46,384 bases of DNA from Bacillus sp. V59.32b (GTDB lineage: Bacteria; Bacillota; Bacilli; Bacillales; DSM-1321): positions 1 to 46,384 of the forward strand of contig NZ_QVTC01000043.1 of NCBI RefSeq assembly GCF_003429085.1, in the 5' to 3' direction. How positions within the stretch are numbered: position 1 is the first letter of the stretch; every line of letters starts with the position of its first letter. Below, one piece after another: positions 30,907 to 38,763 of this stretch. A program made the position numbers and the translations under genes. Below the pieces are notes generated by a model. The model saw only the letters and a list, made by a program, of their open reading frames with translations. It was not told the DNA's origin and ran no database searches.

Positions 30907-31052
30907 GGCGTCTGCCTCCTTTCTGCTATTATAAGCCAAAGCCTGCTATTTAACATATTCCCCCATTTAAACATACCATGTACAAGTTTGAAAACTCAGG
31001 AAAATTCTTTCAAAAGTTTGACAATTGTCCCTAAATTACTTCGAGAAACTTT

Positions 31053-31080
31053 CAAAAAAAAACCCCTGTCAAAGGGGCTT
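31053..31080 (-). terminator. Intrinsic terminator of mntP
   Basis: On the minus strand CCCCT, a 5-nt loop and AGGGG are followed by nine T, directly after the mntP stop codon. Confidence 0.85.
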
Positions 31081-31086
31081 AAAACA

Positions 31087-31632
31087 TCAGACGGTAAATA
31101 ATAGCTTTAACCCGAATGCGAAGAGGATACTCCCGCCCAGTACCTCGCTGTACACACCTAGAAGCCCTTGTACCCTTCGGCCAAGCAGAAGTCCAAGCCA
31201 CGTAAGAACGGTCGCTGCAAAACCAAAGCAAAAAAGCGCCACTGCCGTCTTTGCTCCATAAATCCCAAGCGTCAATCCGACTGAAAAACTATCCAAACTT
31301 ACACTAAAGGCAAAGATAAACAGACCCATGCCCACTGGTGCAAGCAACGAACCTTCACCACCCCTAATCCCTGATATGAACATTTGCAGGCCAAGGATTA
31401 CAAGCAACATCCCGCCGGCGTAAATAGCGAATGTTCCAAACTGGCCTGATAGAAAGCGGCCGGCTACAATACCTAGCAAAGGCATCCAAATATGAAAAAG
31501 CCCGACTGTCAAACCAATGATGAAGATCTGCCTAAGCCGTAGCTTAAACATCCCCATCCCCAATCCGACAGAAAAGGCATCCATCGCCAGCGCGAATGCC
31601 ATAAGTATTAATGTAAGCAATTCTCCAGCCAT
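31087..31632 (-). CDS. mntP: Manganese efflux pump MntP family
   Basis: The 181-aa inner-membrane protein has six predicted helices. The two acidic-residue repeats typical of MntP are visible: [15 protein letters not shown] near the N-terminus and [16 protein letters not shown] near residue 115, each with an Asp in a membrane helix. It exports Mn2+ to prevent toxicity. I looked for a yybP-ykoY Mn2+ riboswitch upstream and did not find one. In B. subtilis the gene here is ywlD. Confidence 0.92.
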   Translation of the reverse strand: MAGELLTLILMAFALAMDAFSVGLGMGMFKLRLRQIFIIGLTVGLFHIWMPLLGIVAGRFLSGQFGTFAIYAGGMLLVILGLQMFISGIRGGEGSLLAPVGMGLFIFAFSVSLDSFSVGLTLGIYGAKTAVALFCFGFAATVLTWLGLLLGRRVQGLLGVYSEVLGGSILFAFGLKLLFTV

Positions 31633-31839
31633 TTGTTAAACCCTTCCTTCCCGTGGACGTGCTCCATTCATGTTATGCATGTCCATTTGGAAATAGAAGC
31701 GGCTCTGTGAACTGTTCAAATATCTAATTTTCCTCGTAAAGTATTACCAAAGATAAATGCCTAAATAAACAGCAAATTTTTCTCTGCTAAATTTATGTCT
31801 CCTTCTCAAGTTTAGTTAATGTTATCAAATTTGGGGCAT

Positions 31840-31925
31840 CGCTCATTTATTCGATTTATCGCTCATATATTTGGTCCATCGCTCATATATTGAGATAATC
31901 GCTCATTTAGTCGGATAATCGATCA
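31840..31925 (-). repeat. GAGCG 20-bp-period array (array A2)
   Basis: CGCTC starts at 31840, 31860, 31880 and 31900, with a CGATC variant at 31920, an exact 20-bp step. On the gene strand the core is ATATATGAGCGAT, as in arrays A1 and A3. It lies in the 423-bp gap between the Sua5-type gene and mntP. The remaining parts (31633-31839 and 31926-32018) are AT-rich, with no supported gene or riboswitch. Confidence 0.88.
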
Positions 31926-32018
31926 TAAAAACAAAAAGATGCCTGTCAATCAGAATTTTTTCATTGCGCATGCAGGACTATTCAAGTTGAGCTGAATGTT
32001 TATACATGTCTACCTACT

Positions 32019-32043
32019 AAAAAAGGGCGACTAACCGCGCCCT
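32019..32043 (-). terminator. Intrinsic terminator of the Sua5-type gene
   Basis: On the minus strand AGGGCG, a short loop and CGCCCT are followed by six T, 13 bp past the stop codon. Confidence 0.85.
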
Positions 32044-32055
32044 CCTTCAAAAGAT

Positions 32056-33102
32056 TCAAACTTGCTTTATCAATTGTTGCCCGGCCGCTTTTAGCAGCCT
32101 GTTCATGATTGCTTCACCAATGCCGGTTTCTGGAAAAACCTCACCAAAAATGATATCTACCCCGAGTTCATCGAATTTGCGTAAAGTGTCATATAAACCT
32201 GCAGCAACGCTGTGTAAATCATTAGAAGTACCAGGTGCTAAAATATAATCCGCCTTGAGCTCTGATTCATGCTCTTTTGCCGCAAACACCCCTACGTTTA
32301 ACCTCTGTGACTTTTTTTCATCAATCAAGCCTTGTAGAAAGGACAGATCCCCATCCACCAGGATAAATGTAGCCTTTGGTGCATAGTGGGTATACTTCAT
32401 GCCGGGAGATTTTGGGACAGCCGTTTTATTTTTCATGGCAGCATCCACTTTGACTTCACCAATAACCGCTTCAATTTCTTCACGAGGCAAACCGCCGGGA
32501 CGTAGAATCAATGGGATGTCCTCTGTACAATCTAGCACGGTCGATTCCACTCCTACTCCCGTTGCTCCTCCATCCACGATCGCGGCGATTTTTCCTGATA
32601 AATCGTCCTTCACATGCTCGGCGGTTGTCGGGCTTGGTTTACCAGAGGTATTGGCACTAGGGGCCGCGATAGGCAGGCCACTTTGCTCAATGAGGGCGAG
32701 TGCAACCGGATGATCCGGCATTCTGACCGCAACTGTATTCAGACCAGCTGTCACAAGTTGTGATAACTGACCTGGCTTTTCCTTAAAAATCAAGGTGAGC
32801 GGGCCCGGCCAAAATGCGTCCATTAATTTTTCGGCCGTCTCGGGAATTTCCATTACCATCCCACCAAGCTGCTCACGGGATGCTATGTGGACAATTAACG
32901 GATTATCAGTCGGGCGTCCTTTTGCATTGAAAATTTTATTCACCGCTTCATCGCTTTTTGCGTTGGCGCCTAGTCCATATACAGTTTCTGTCGGAAAGGC
33001 GACCACTTCATTTTCTATTAATAATTGTGCGGATTGCCTGATTTGGGGATAATTAATTAAATCATCCACAAAGTTATCCACTTTCCAATATTTCGTTTTC
33101 AT
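32056..33102 (-). CDS. ywlC: L-threonylcarbamoyladenylate synthase (Sua5/YwlC)
   Basis: This enzyme makes threonylcarbamoyl-AMP from threonine, bicarbonate and ATP, the first step of tRNA t6A37 modification. The 348-aa product combines a YrdC domain (about residues 20-205; VVAFPTETVYGLGANA, NAKGRPTDNPLIVH, APSANTSGKPSPT) with the C-terminal Sua5 domain (about 230-345), joined by a linker with SPGMKYTHYAPKA. This is the long Sua5 form, not the short TsaC. A DnaA-box cluster begins at its 5' end and continues upstream. Confidence 0.94.
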   Translation of the reverse strand: MKTKYWKVDNFVDDLINYPQIRQSAQLLIENEVVAFPTETVYGLGANAKSDEAVNKIFNAKGRPTDNPLIVHIASREQLGGMVMEIPETAEKLMDAFWPGPLTLIFKEKPGQLSQLVTAGLNTVAVRMPDHPVALALIEQSGLPIAAPSANTSGKPSPTTAEHVKDDLSGKIAAIVDGGATGVGVESTVLDCTEDIPLILRPGGLPREEIEAVIGEVKVDAAMKNKTAVPKSPGMKYTHYAPKATFILVDGDLSFLQGLIDEKKSQRLNVGVFAAKEHESELKADYILAPGTSNDLHSVAAGLYDTLRKFDELGVDIIFGEVFPETGIGEAIMNRLLKAAGQQLIKQV

Positions 33103-33280
33103 GTTAACACCTTCAATTCACTTTCCCATTCTAGTTATTCAGAACCCTAATATAGTCATAAAAACATGATTAAGGGCTAAATGATACTTTGAAAGTATAA
33201 AAGAAGAAAATAAAGAAAACAAGCTTTTATCCACAATTTGTGGATAAACCTATTATAATAGTGGATAACTTTGTGGATAT
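33062..33280. promoter_or_regulatory. DnaA-box cluster between ywlC and the GNAT gene
   Basis: Against TTATNCACA, perfect boxes are TTATCCACA at 33227-33235 and its inverted copy at 33239-33247, only 3 bp apart. One-mismatch boxes lie at 33062-33070, 33074-33082, 33260-33268 and 33272-33280. Further boxes follow at 33323-33331 (one mismatch) and 33837-33845 (perfect). Such density is far above chance and identifies a DnaA-binding region. Confidence 0.8.
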
Positions 33281-33294
33281 GTTTATTGTTTTTA

Positions 33295-33738
33295 CTATAA
33301 GGGACGATACATGAAGCGGCAGTTATCCATACCCGTAAGTTGCTTTCCGTGCTCTGAAGCGTAAAAAACAGCCGGCAGCTCCTCTGGTTCTATCTGTTTG
33401 AAGCCAAGCGCTTCGAATAAAGATAATGAGCTTTGTTTATTAGTGGCCAAGTACACACTGTGAAGATTCTGATTTTTGGCGATAAGCAATATCTGTTGCA
33501 GCAATGCTGGAATATTTTCGTGCGAAAATGATGGATCAAAAACGAACGACCTGAGCAGTCCGATATTTTTCATAGGCTCAAGGCCGACCGTTGCTATCAT
33601 TTTTCCTGCCGTATCTCGGGCCAGCAAATAATAATCAAAATGGGGCCTTACCCCTTCTGCACTCACATTTGCGTTTATTAAAAATTGCTCCAGCTCATGA
33701 ACATCCTTTTCTTCTGCTTGTTGAAAATTTGTTATCAT
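33295..33738 (-). CDS. GNAT-family N-acetyltransferase (YwlB-like)
   Basis: The 147-aa protein has the length and order of a single GNAT domain. A central strand/loop region (MIATVGLEPMKNIGLLRSFVFDP) precedes the acetyl-CoA-binding helix area (HENIPALLQQIL), and the C-terminal half has LYLATNKQ-type and LFEALGFKQIE motifs typical of GNAT enzymes. The substrate is unknown. It occupies the place of ywlB in B. subtilis. The GxGxA-type loop is degenerate, so cofactor binding is inferred. Confidence 0.8.
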   Translation of the reverse strand: MITNFQQAEEKDVHELEQFLINANVSAEGVRPHFDYYLLARDTAGKMIATVGLEPMKNIGLLRSFVFDPSFSHENIPALLQQILLIAKNQNLHSVYLATNKQSSLSLFEALGFKQIEPEELPAVFYASEHGKQLTGMDNCRFMYRPL

Positions 33739-33836
33739 AATCTATCATCTCCCTATTCTTTGCATGCATCTATCTTCTCTAGTAATAGGTATATGAACGT
33801 GCACAATAACTAGAACCATTTTTCTAAGCAAGTAAT

Positions 33837-33845
33837 TGTGGATAA
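33837..33845 (-). promoter_or_regulatory. Isolated perfect DnaA box
   Basis: TGTGGATAA on the plus strand is the complement of TTATCCACA. It lies between the GNAT gene and spoIIR and extends the neighbouring cluster to about 780 bp. Confidence 0.6.
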
Positions 33846-33856
33846 GTTGTTGGTAA

Positions 33857-33898
33857 CTTTTAAAAAAAGAAAAGCCATCATACCCCGATGACAGCTAT
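33857..33898 (-). terminator. Probable terminator of spoIIR
   Basis: On the minus strand AGC and CATC (with a 3-nt bulge) pair with GATGGCT, followed by TTTTCTTTTTTT. The stem is imperfect, but the U-rich tail and position just past spoIIR support it. Confidence 0.6.
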
Positions 33899-33910
33899 GT
33901 TACCCGTTTA

Positions 33911-34660
33911 TTAAAAAACATCCTCAAATAATTCCGCAAAGAACGACTTGACTACAACAGGAGATTCATCCTGGTTTACGTACATCTGTTCATTATTTTC
34001 AATGTTATCGTCTGTTTCTTCCCGCTTTTCTCCTGTAGCTTTTTGCTCCTGCTTGCCCTTTGTTTCATCTGTTTGACCAGTTTCTTTCGCTTCTCCCTTT
34101 GACTTTGTTTCATTCGGATTCTCCTCCTCATAAGGACTTTGGCTTACGGCCGTTCCGTTTGAGAAATCGAGGAAGCAGAGCGGCGGGAACAATACGCACC
34201 ACCAATTGGCTCCCTTCCCTTCTCCAAGCGTGATGACAACTGCTTCGTATTCACCCGCAGGATAAAGGAATTGTCCGTACAGCTTTGTCGGAAATTTCGC
34301 TTTTCCAAAGTGAACGTTTACCTTCTGATCTAAACCTTGTTTATCCACGATTTGTTCCGCCATTTTCTGAATTTCAGGCAAATGTGACTGGATGACTCTT
34401 TTCGCTTCTTCTATTGAGGTCAGTTCTTCCACCCACCCAGTGATATTTTGATTTACTTCATCCCTGATTAGCCTTTTGACATCTTGATCGGCTTTATTAT
34501 CACTGTTGGCGAGAATCCGAAGTCGAATAGCTTCCTTAGGGATAACCACTGTCTCTTCTGACTTGGCAGCACTTTCAACCTTGGGCATATATATACTTAA
34601 AATCGTACCGATTGTTAAGATTAGTAGATAAGCAATGGATAAATACTTTTTATTTTTCAT
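33911..34660 (-). CDS. spoIIR: Stage II sporulation protein R
   Basis: SpoIIR is made in the forespore under sigma-F and secreted to the intermembrane space. There it triggers SpoIIGA to process pro-sigma-E, linking forespore and mother-cell programmes. The chosen ATG (34660, MKNKKYLSIAYLL) has GGGGAGGAG upstream and gives 249 aa with an N-terminal hydrophobic segment. The conserved domain is visible (IRLRILANSDNKADQDVKRLIRD, FPTKLYGQFLYPAGEYEAV, GANWWCVLFPPLCFLDFS). A charged low-complexity insert (about residues 180-225) precedes a short conserved tail. Confidence 0.95.
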   Translation of the reverse strand: MKNKKYLSIAYLLILTIGTILSIYMPKVESAAKSEETVVIPKEAIRLRILANSDNKADQDVKRLIRDEVNQNITGWVEELTSIEEAKRVIQSHLPEIQKMAEQIVDKQGLDQKVNVHFGKAKFPTKLYGQFLYPAGEYEAVVITLGEGKGANWWCVLFPPLCFLDFSNGTAVSQSPYEEENPNETKSKGEAKETGQTDETKGKQEQKATGEKREETDDNIENNEQMYVNQDESPVVVKSFFAELFEDVF

Positions 34661-34686
34661 ATCATTTCTCCTCCCCTTCACAAAAA

Positions 34687-34716
34687 TAGTCTCGCCAGTT
34701 TGCCTGTATCTTAAAC
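34687..34716 (-). promoter_or_regulatory. Sigma-F promoter of spoIIR
   Basis: On the minus strand GTTTA (34712-34716), a 15-bp spacer and GGCGAGACTA (34687-34696) fit the sigma-F consensus GYWTA-N15/16-GGNRANANTW at every defined base. It lies about 27 bp upstream of the spoIIR start codon. Confidence 0.85.
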
Positions 34717-34746
34717 TAGTAAAATTATTTTTTTGAAAGAAGGTCA

Positions 34747-34783
34747 AATTAAAAAGGATTCGGCCCGTAAAAGCCAAATCCTT
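34747..34783 (-). terminator. Intrinsic terminator of prfA-prmC
   Basis: On the minus strand AAGGATTTGGC pairs with GCCGAATCCTT (11 bp, one G-T), followed by TTTTTAATTT. It isolates spoIIR from vegetative read-through. Confidence 0.88.
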
Positions 34784-34789
34784 CGATTA

Positions 34790-35644
34790 TTATAATTCCG
34801 CAAAAACCATCCGGTCTTTGCCGTTGATATCCAACTCAATCGATACAGCAGCATTTGGAAAAGTCTGTTGCAGCATGTCGGCCACAGCCTTTCCCTGTCC
34901 CGCTCCAATCTCAAAGCCCACCAAGCCAGGCCGATTGATAACCTGCGGCAGCTCATTCATGAAACGGCGGTAAAAATCAAGCCCGTCCCTCCCGGCAAAT
35001 AAAGCCCTGTGTGGTTCATGCCCGGTAACAACAACTGACATCGTTTCTCGATCAGAAAGCGGGATATAGGGCGGATTGGATAGAACGATATCAAACTTTT
35101 CGCCCCTTTCCAAAAAAGGCTGCAGCATGTCTGCTTGAATGAAAGTAACGTCTGCTTCGAGCGTTTTTGCATTATTCCGGGCAACGTTGAGAGAAGCTTC
35201 CGCAATATCCGTTGCAATGACAGTCAAATCCGGTTCTTCAAGCTTCATCGTAATCGCAATCGCTCCGCTTCCCGTTCCTATATCAACCAATGCTAACCCC
35301 GCTTTTTCGCGGAATCGTTTTGAAATCTTCCTGAGCGTGTGCTCAATTAATTCTTCTGTTTCAGGTCGGGGAATGAGCACCTCTTTGTTGACCGCAAACG
35401 TACGCCCGTAAAAATCCTCTGCTCCGATAATATACTGAACAGGAGTTCCAGAGACATGAAGCTCAACGGCTCTTTTGAATTCTTCCGCAATCCGTTCAGG
35501 GAGGGTTGCTTGAAAATTAGCCAACAGCTGCGACCGGCTCATATCCATCAGATGCTTTAACAAAATCTCCCCTGCATTCTCATCTCTTCCGTTGGCTATT
35601 AAAAAAGAAGAAGCCCACTTTAGGGCTTCATATACTTTAGTCAT
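34790..35644 (-). CDS. prmC: Peptide chain release factor N5-glutamine methyltransferase
   Basis: PrmC methylates the glutamine of the GGQ motif in release factors, speeding peptide release. The 284-aa product has an N-terminal helical domain and a SAM-dependent methyltransferase domain with motif [13 protein letters not shown] (Asp121) and the catalytic SNPPYIP (Asn190-Tyr193). It overlaps the end of prfA, its substrate gene, by 8 nt, which fits co-expression. Confidence 0.96.
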   Translation of the reverse strand: MTKVYEALKWASSFLIANGRDENAGEILLKHLMDMSRSQLLANFQATLPERIAEEFKRAVELHVSGTPVQYIIGAEDFYGRTFAVNKEVLIPRPETEELIEHTLRKISKRFREKAGLALVDIGTGSGAIAITMKLEEPDLTVIATDIAEASLNVARNNAKTLEADVTFIQADMLQPFLERGEKFDIVLSNPPYIPLSDRETMSVVVTGHEPHRALFAGRDGLDFYRRFMNELPQVINRPGLVGFEIGAGQGKAVADMLQQTFPNAAVSIELDINGKDRMVFAEL

Positions 35645-36707
35645 CCGCGTTTTGAAGCCTGGAGGATTGATCCTCTAAGATAAGAGCATCAATAATTTCA
35701 TCCAGCTTTCCTTCGATGATTTGATCCAGCTTCTGGATCGTCAGGCCGATGCGGTGGTCAGTCACACGGTTTTGCGGGAAGTTATACGTTCGAATCCGTT
35801 CTGAGCGATCCCCTGTCCCTACAGCAAGCTTCCTATTCTGGTCATATTCAGCCTGGGCTTCCTGCTGGAATTTATCATAAACACGGGCACGTAGAATCTT
35901 CATTGCTTTTTCTTTGTTTTTGATCTGTGACTTTTCATCCTGCATCGATACAACCGTGCCAGTCGGCAGATGCGTCAGGCGAACAGCAGACATTGTTGTA
36001 TTTACACTTTGCCCGCCCGGTCCGCTGGAAGCAAAGGTATCAACGCGGATATCCTTTTCATGGATTTCTACTTCTACTTCTTCCGCTTCCGGAAGCACAG
36101 CGACTGTTGCCGTGGAAGTATGGATCCGGCCACCGGACTCTGTTTCCGGTACACGCTGAACACGGTGTGCGCCATTTTCAAACTTTAATTTGGAGTAGGC
36201 ACCATTGCCGTTGATCATGAAAATAATTTCTTTAAAGCCGCCCAGTCCCGTTGGGTTTGAATCCATGACATCGATTTTCCAGCCCTGTGTTTCTGCATAA
36301 CGGCTGTACATACGATACAGACTTCCTGCAAAAAGTGCAGCCTCGTCGCCCCCGGCCGCTCCGCGAACCTCCATGATCACGTTTTTATCATCATTCGGGT
36401 CTTTAGGAATAAGCAGAATCTTCAGCTTTGCTTCAAGCGAATGCATGTTTTCCTCAAGCTCAGTCAATTCTTCCTTGACCATCTCGCGCATGTCCGAATC
36501 GAGCTTCTCTTCAAGCATGGCTTTAGCGTCTTGGTGCTGTTCACGCACTTCCTTATATTCCTTATACGTTTGAACCGTTTCCTGGATATCCGATTGCTCC
36601 TTGGAGTACTCTCTCAGCTTTTTGGAGTCGTTAATGATTTCCGGGTCGCTTAATAATTCGTTCAATCTTTCATATCTATCTTCAACAGCCTGCAGTCGAT
36701 CTAACAC
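35637..36707 (-). CDS. prfA: Peptide chain release factor 1
   Basis: RF1 reads UAA and UAG stop codons and hydrolyses peptidyl-tRNA. The GGQ motif is at residues 231-233 ([12 protein letters not shown]). The stop-codon recognition tripeptide region is PET (187-189) in [14 protein letters not shown], as in Bacillus RF1, and distinct from the SPF of RF2. I choose GTG at 36707 ([13 protein letters not shown]), which has AGGTG 6-7 nt upstream and gives 356 aa, the family norm; an ATG six codons upstream lacks an RBS. Confidence 0.95.
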   Translation of the reverse strand: MLDRLQAVEDRYERLNELLSDPEIINDSKKLREYSKEQSDIQETVQTYKEYKEVREQHQDAKAMLEEKLDSDMREMVKEELTELEENMHSLEAKLKILLIPKDPNDDKNVIMEVRGAAGGDEAALFAGSLYRMYSRYAETQGWKIDVMDSNPTGLGGFKEIIFMINGNGAYSKLKFENGAHRVQRVPETESGGRIHTSTATVAVLPEAEEVEVEIHEKDIRVDTFASSGPGGQSVNTTMSAVRLTHLPTGTVVSMQDEKSQIKNKEKAMKILRARVYDKFQQEAQAEYDQNRKLAVGTGDRSERIRTYNFPQNRVTDHRIGLTIQKLDQIIEGKLDEIIDALILEDQSSRLQNADD

Positions 36708-36766
36708 ATTATTCACCTCATACATTCATTACGCGAAAAACGAATATAGTTATCTATAGCATGTTC

Positions 36767-36796
36767 ATTATAGTATAGGTGATTAATGAACGTCAA
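36767..36796 (-). promoter_or_regulatory. Sigma-A promoter of prfA-prmC
   Basis: On the minus strand TTGACG, an 18-bp spacer and a perfect TATAAT. It starts 13 bp after the stop codon of the upstream lipoprotein gene; no terminator is visible between them. Confidence 0.8.
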
Positions 36797-36809
36797 AGAG
36801 ATTCAAGCA

Positions 36810-37262
36810 TCAATCCTTGTCCGTTTCCATGTTCACTTCAATACTGTACCTGGGCAGCGCTTGTTTTAGAAGCTCCTTCACCCGTTGCTTTTCTTTGTTT
36901 CTTTCTCCACTCGAATGAAATTTACCCTGTTCATGAATCGTGACACTCAATGTTTGGCCCTTTAGCCAGACAGCCCCTGCTTCAAATTCTGTATTTTTTT
37001 CAACTATGGCTCTAGCTTTTTCCACTTCAGATCCAGTAGTAGGCGTAATATTGGAATTGCTTCCGGGAGAGTTTAACAGCTGATCAGAAGGCTGTTCAGC
37101 CGCATCACCATTATCATTTACTGATGTCCCCGGTTTGTTGGAAATGAGCGTTGTCCCGTCTCTTGATTCTCCCTCATATGTAGAATCTCTGACTCCATTT
37201 GTGCCGCATCCTGTCATGATCACTAATAAGACCGTTACGCAAAATAGAAATCCTTTTCTCAT
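36810..37262 (-). CDS. Putative lipoprotein of unknown function
   Basis: The 150-aa protein has a lipoprotein signal peptide with lipobox MTGC (cleavage before the Cys near residue 18, counted from ATG 37262). A serine/asparagine-rich linker follows (about 20-75), then a compact domain (about 76-150) with the pattern AxxIVEKN...AGAVWLKGQTLSVTIHE...VKELLKQALPRYSIEV. I do not recognise a family with certainty; the domain is reminiscent of the small domains in YhcN/YlaJ-type sporulation lipoproteins, which is only a guess. The ATG has AGGAGG 11 nt upstream; a GTG at 37271 is too close to it. Its location between tdk and prfA may be lineage-specific. Confidence 0.7.
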   Translation of the reverse strand: MRKGFLFCVTVLLVIMTGCGTNGVRDSTYEGESRDGTTLISNKPGTSVNDNGDAAEQPSDQLLNSPGSNSNITPTTGSEVEKARAIVEKNTEFEAGAVWLKGQTLSVTIHEQGKFHSSGERNKEKQRVKELLKQALPRYSIEVNMETDKD

Positions 37263-37345
37263 ACTAATCACACCCTCCTGTGACTAGCTTTCCCTATTCA
37301 AGAGGAATCTTTCAAGAATGTCAGGTGACAGAAGCAAAAGAAATT

Positions 37346-37512
37346 TCTGTGATATATTCTGAATTTCGATGATTTATCAGATTTCGGTGATATATCCTGA
37401 GTTTCGATGATATATTCTGTATTTCGATTATATATTCTGTTTTCGGAGGTATATCTTGAGTTTCGGTGATATACCTATATTTCGGAGATAAATCTTCAAT
37501 TTCGATGATAAA
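37346..37512 (-). repeat. TTCGRTGATATAT ~20-bp-period array (array D)
   Basis: On the plus strand TCG cores start at 37366, 37384, 37404, 37424, 37443, 37463, 37482 and 37502, preceded by a TCTGTGATATATTCTG copy at 37346. Steps are 18-20 bp. On the gene strand the core is ATATATCACCGAAA, differing from the ATATATGAGCGAT core of array A at few positions. It lies between tdk and the lipoprotein gene. Confidence 0.88.
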
Positions 37513-37545
37513 ACAAAAAACTGCTCAAGACAAAGTCTTCAGCAG
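37512..37545 (-). terminator. Intrinsic terminator of tdk
   Basis: On the minus strand CTGCTGAAGAC, the loop TTT and GTCTTGAGCAG (one G-G mismatch) are followed by six T. It lies between tdk and array D. Confidence 0.9.
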
Positions 37546-37554
37546 CGAAATACA

Positions 37555-38175
37555 TTACATTTCAGATAATTTTATACCTTTATCTTTGGTGATTTCCTTC
37601 TTGCCCGGAACCTCGTGATGGTGCCGGCAGCGGGCCTCATACGATTCTGAAGCGCCCACTAGAATGACAGGATCATCGAACGAAGCCGGGGCTCCGTTTA
37701 TTAGCCTTTGTGTTCTGCTTGCCGCCGAGCCGCAAACGGCACAAACAGCTTGGAGCTTCGTGACTGATTCAGCCAATGACATCAGAAAAGGTACCGGGCC
37801 AAACGGTTCACCGCGGAAGTCCTGGTCAAGGCCAGCCAGGATGACACGATAACCGCTGTCCGCAAGATGCTGGGCAACTTCTACAATTTCCTCGTCGAAA
37901 AATTGTACTTCATCGATCGCAATGATATCTAACTTGTCATCAAGATTTTTAAAAATATCTGTAGAATGCGATATCGGTTTTGCGATGACCGACGTGCCAT
38001 TATGCGATACGACAGCCTCTTTTGCATAGCGATTATCTAAAGCAGGCTTAAAAACAGCTATATTCTGCTTGGCAAATTGAGCGCGGTTCACCCTTTTAAT
38101 CAATTCCTCGGATTTACCGGAAAACATGCTGCCACAAATAAGTTCTATCCAGCCTGATTGTTTCATTTCGTACAT
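37555..38175 (-). CDS. tdk: Thymidine kinase
   Basis: Tdk phosphorylates thymidine with ATP in dTMP salvage. The 206-aa product (start ATG 38175, [13 protein letters not shown], with GGGAGAGG upstream) matches the B. subtilis start and length. The P-loop is GSMFSGKS (15-22), the Walker-B-like segment is [10 protein letters not shown], and structural zinc ligands are in [13 protein letters not shown] and the C-terminal RCRHHHEVP. The frame is open 36 codons upstream but without a better start. Confidence 0.95.
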   Translation of the reverse strand: MYEMKQSGWIELICGSMFSGKSEELIKRVNRAQFAKQNIAVFKPALDNRYAKEAVVSHNGTSVIAKPISHSTDIFKNLDDKLDIIAIDEVQFFDEEIVEVAQHLADSGYRVILAGLDQDFRGEPFGPVPFLMSLAESVTKLQAVCAVCGSAASRTQRLINGAPASFDDPVILVGASESYEARCRHHHEVPGKKEITKDKGIKLSEM

Positions 38176-38345
38176 TGAAACTGCCTCTCCCTTCGACATC
38201 GATCCTTCCATTTTCGAAGGATCGCCTATAGCAAAATTATACCAGGACTTTTCTATTCCGCGCTCCAGTGCCTTCCTCAACAAAAAAATAAATCACACTA
38301 ACCGGAGCCCGCCATCTATCTAAAAAGTATTATCTTTCATTAAAA

Positions 38346-38375
38346 AAACAGGCAAGAAAAAGTACTTGCCTGTTT
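38346..38375 (-). terminator. Intrinsic terminator of rpmE
   Basis: An 11-bp perfect stem AAACAGGCAAG/CTTGCCTGTTT (8-nt loop) is followed on the minus strand by a T-run. Confidence 0.9.
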
Positions 38376-38393
38376 CTAAGTTCTACAGCAGTA

Positions 38394-38425
38394 ATAAAAC
38401 TCCCATCCATAGATGGAAGTTTTAT
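38394..38425 (-). promoter_or_regulatory. Second hairpin immediately after rpmE
   Basis: ATAAAACT and CCATC pair with GATGG and AGTTTTAT (one G-T in RNA), giving about 14 bp with a 4-nt loop, starting 5 nt after the rpmE stop. Together with the terminator at 38346 it makes a tandem hairpin 3' end. Confidence 0.75.
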
Positions 38426-38429
38426 CAAC

Positions 38430-38630
38430 TTACTTCATGCCGTATTTTTTATTGAAGCGGTCAACACGTCCGCCAGCTTCAGCGAATTTTTGACGTCCAG
38501 TATAGAATGGGTGGCATTCAGAGCAAGTCTCAACACGCACTTCATTTTTCACAGAACCAGTTTCAAAAGTGTTACCACAAGAACATGTAACGGTTATTTT
38601 TTTGTATTCCGGATGAATTCCAGCTTTCAT
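38430..38630 (-). CDS. rpmE: 50S ribosomal protein L31 (zinc-binding type)
   Basis: L31 bridges the 50S and 30S subunits. The 66-aa product (ATG 38630, [12 protein letters not shown], with AAGGAG 8-9 nt upstream) carries zinc-ligand cysteines Cys16 and Cys18 (CSCG) and the CSEC pair (Cys37, Cys40). It is therefore the zinc form (RpmE) rather than the cysteine-free paralogue used under zinc starvation. Lies downstream of rho, as in B. subtilis. Confidence 0.96.
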   Translation of the reverse strand: MKAGIHPEYKKITVTCSCGNTFETGSVKNEVRVETCSECHPFYTGRQKFAEAGGRVDRFNKKYGMK

Positions 38631-38763
38631 TCTTTTCAGCTCCTTCTGCCCTGAATCATTCGAAACAGAGTTATATACTTCAAGGTGAGAAACCATCTCT
38701 CACATAAATTGTAAACACATTGACTTTATTATAGCAAGTAATGAACGATTTTGCAACTGCCTG

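Noticed and set aside
31633-31839. yybP-ykoY manganese riboswitch upstream of mntP
   Set aside because: The characteristic GGGGAGTAGC-type and paired GCCGGACC-like elements were not found on the gene strand.
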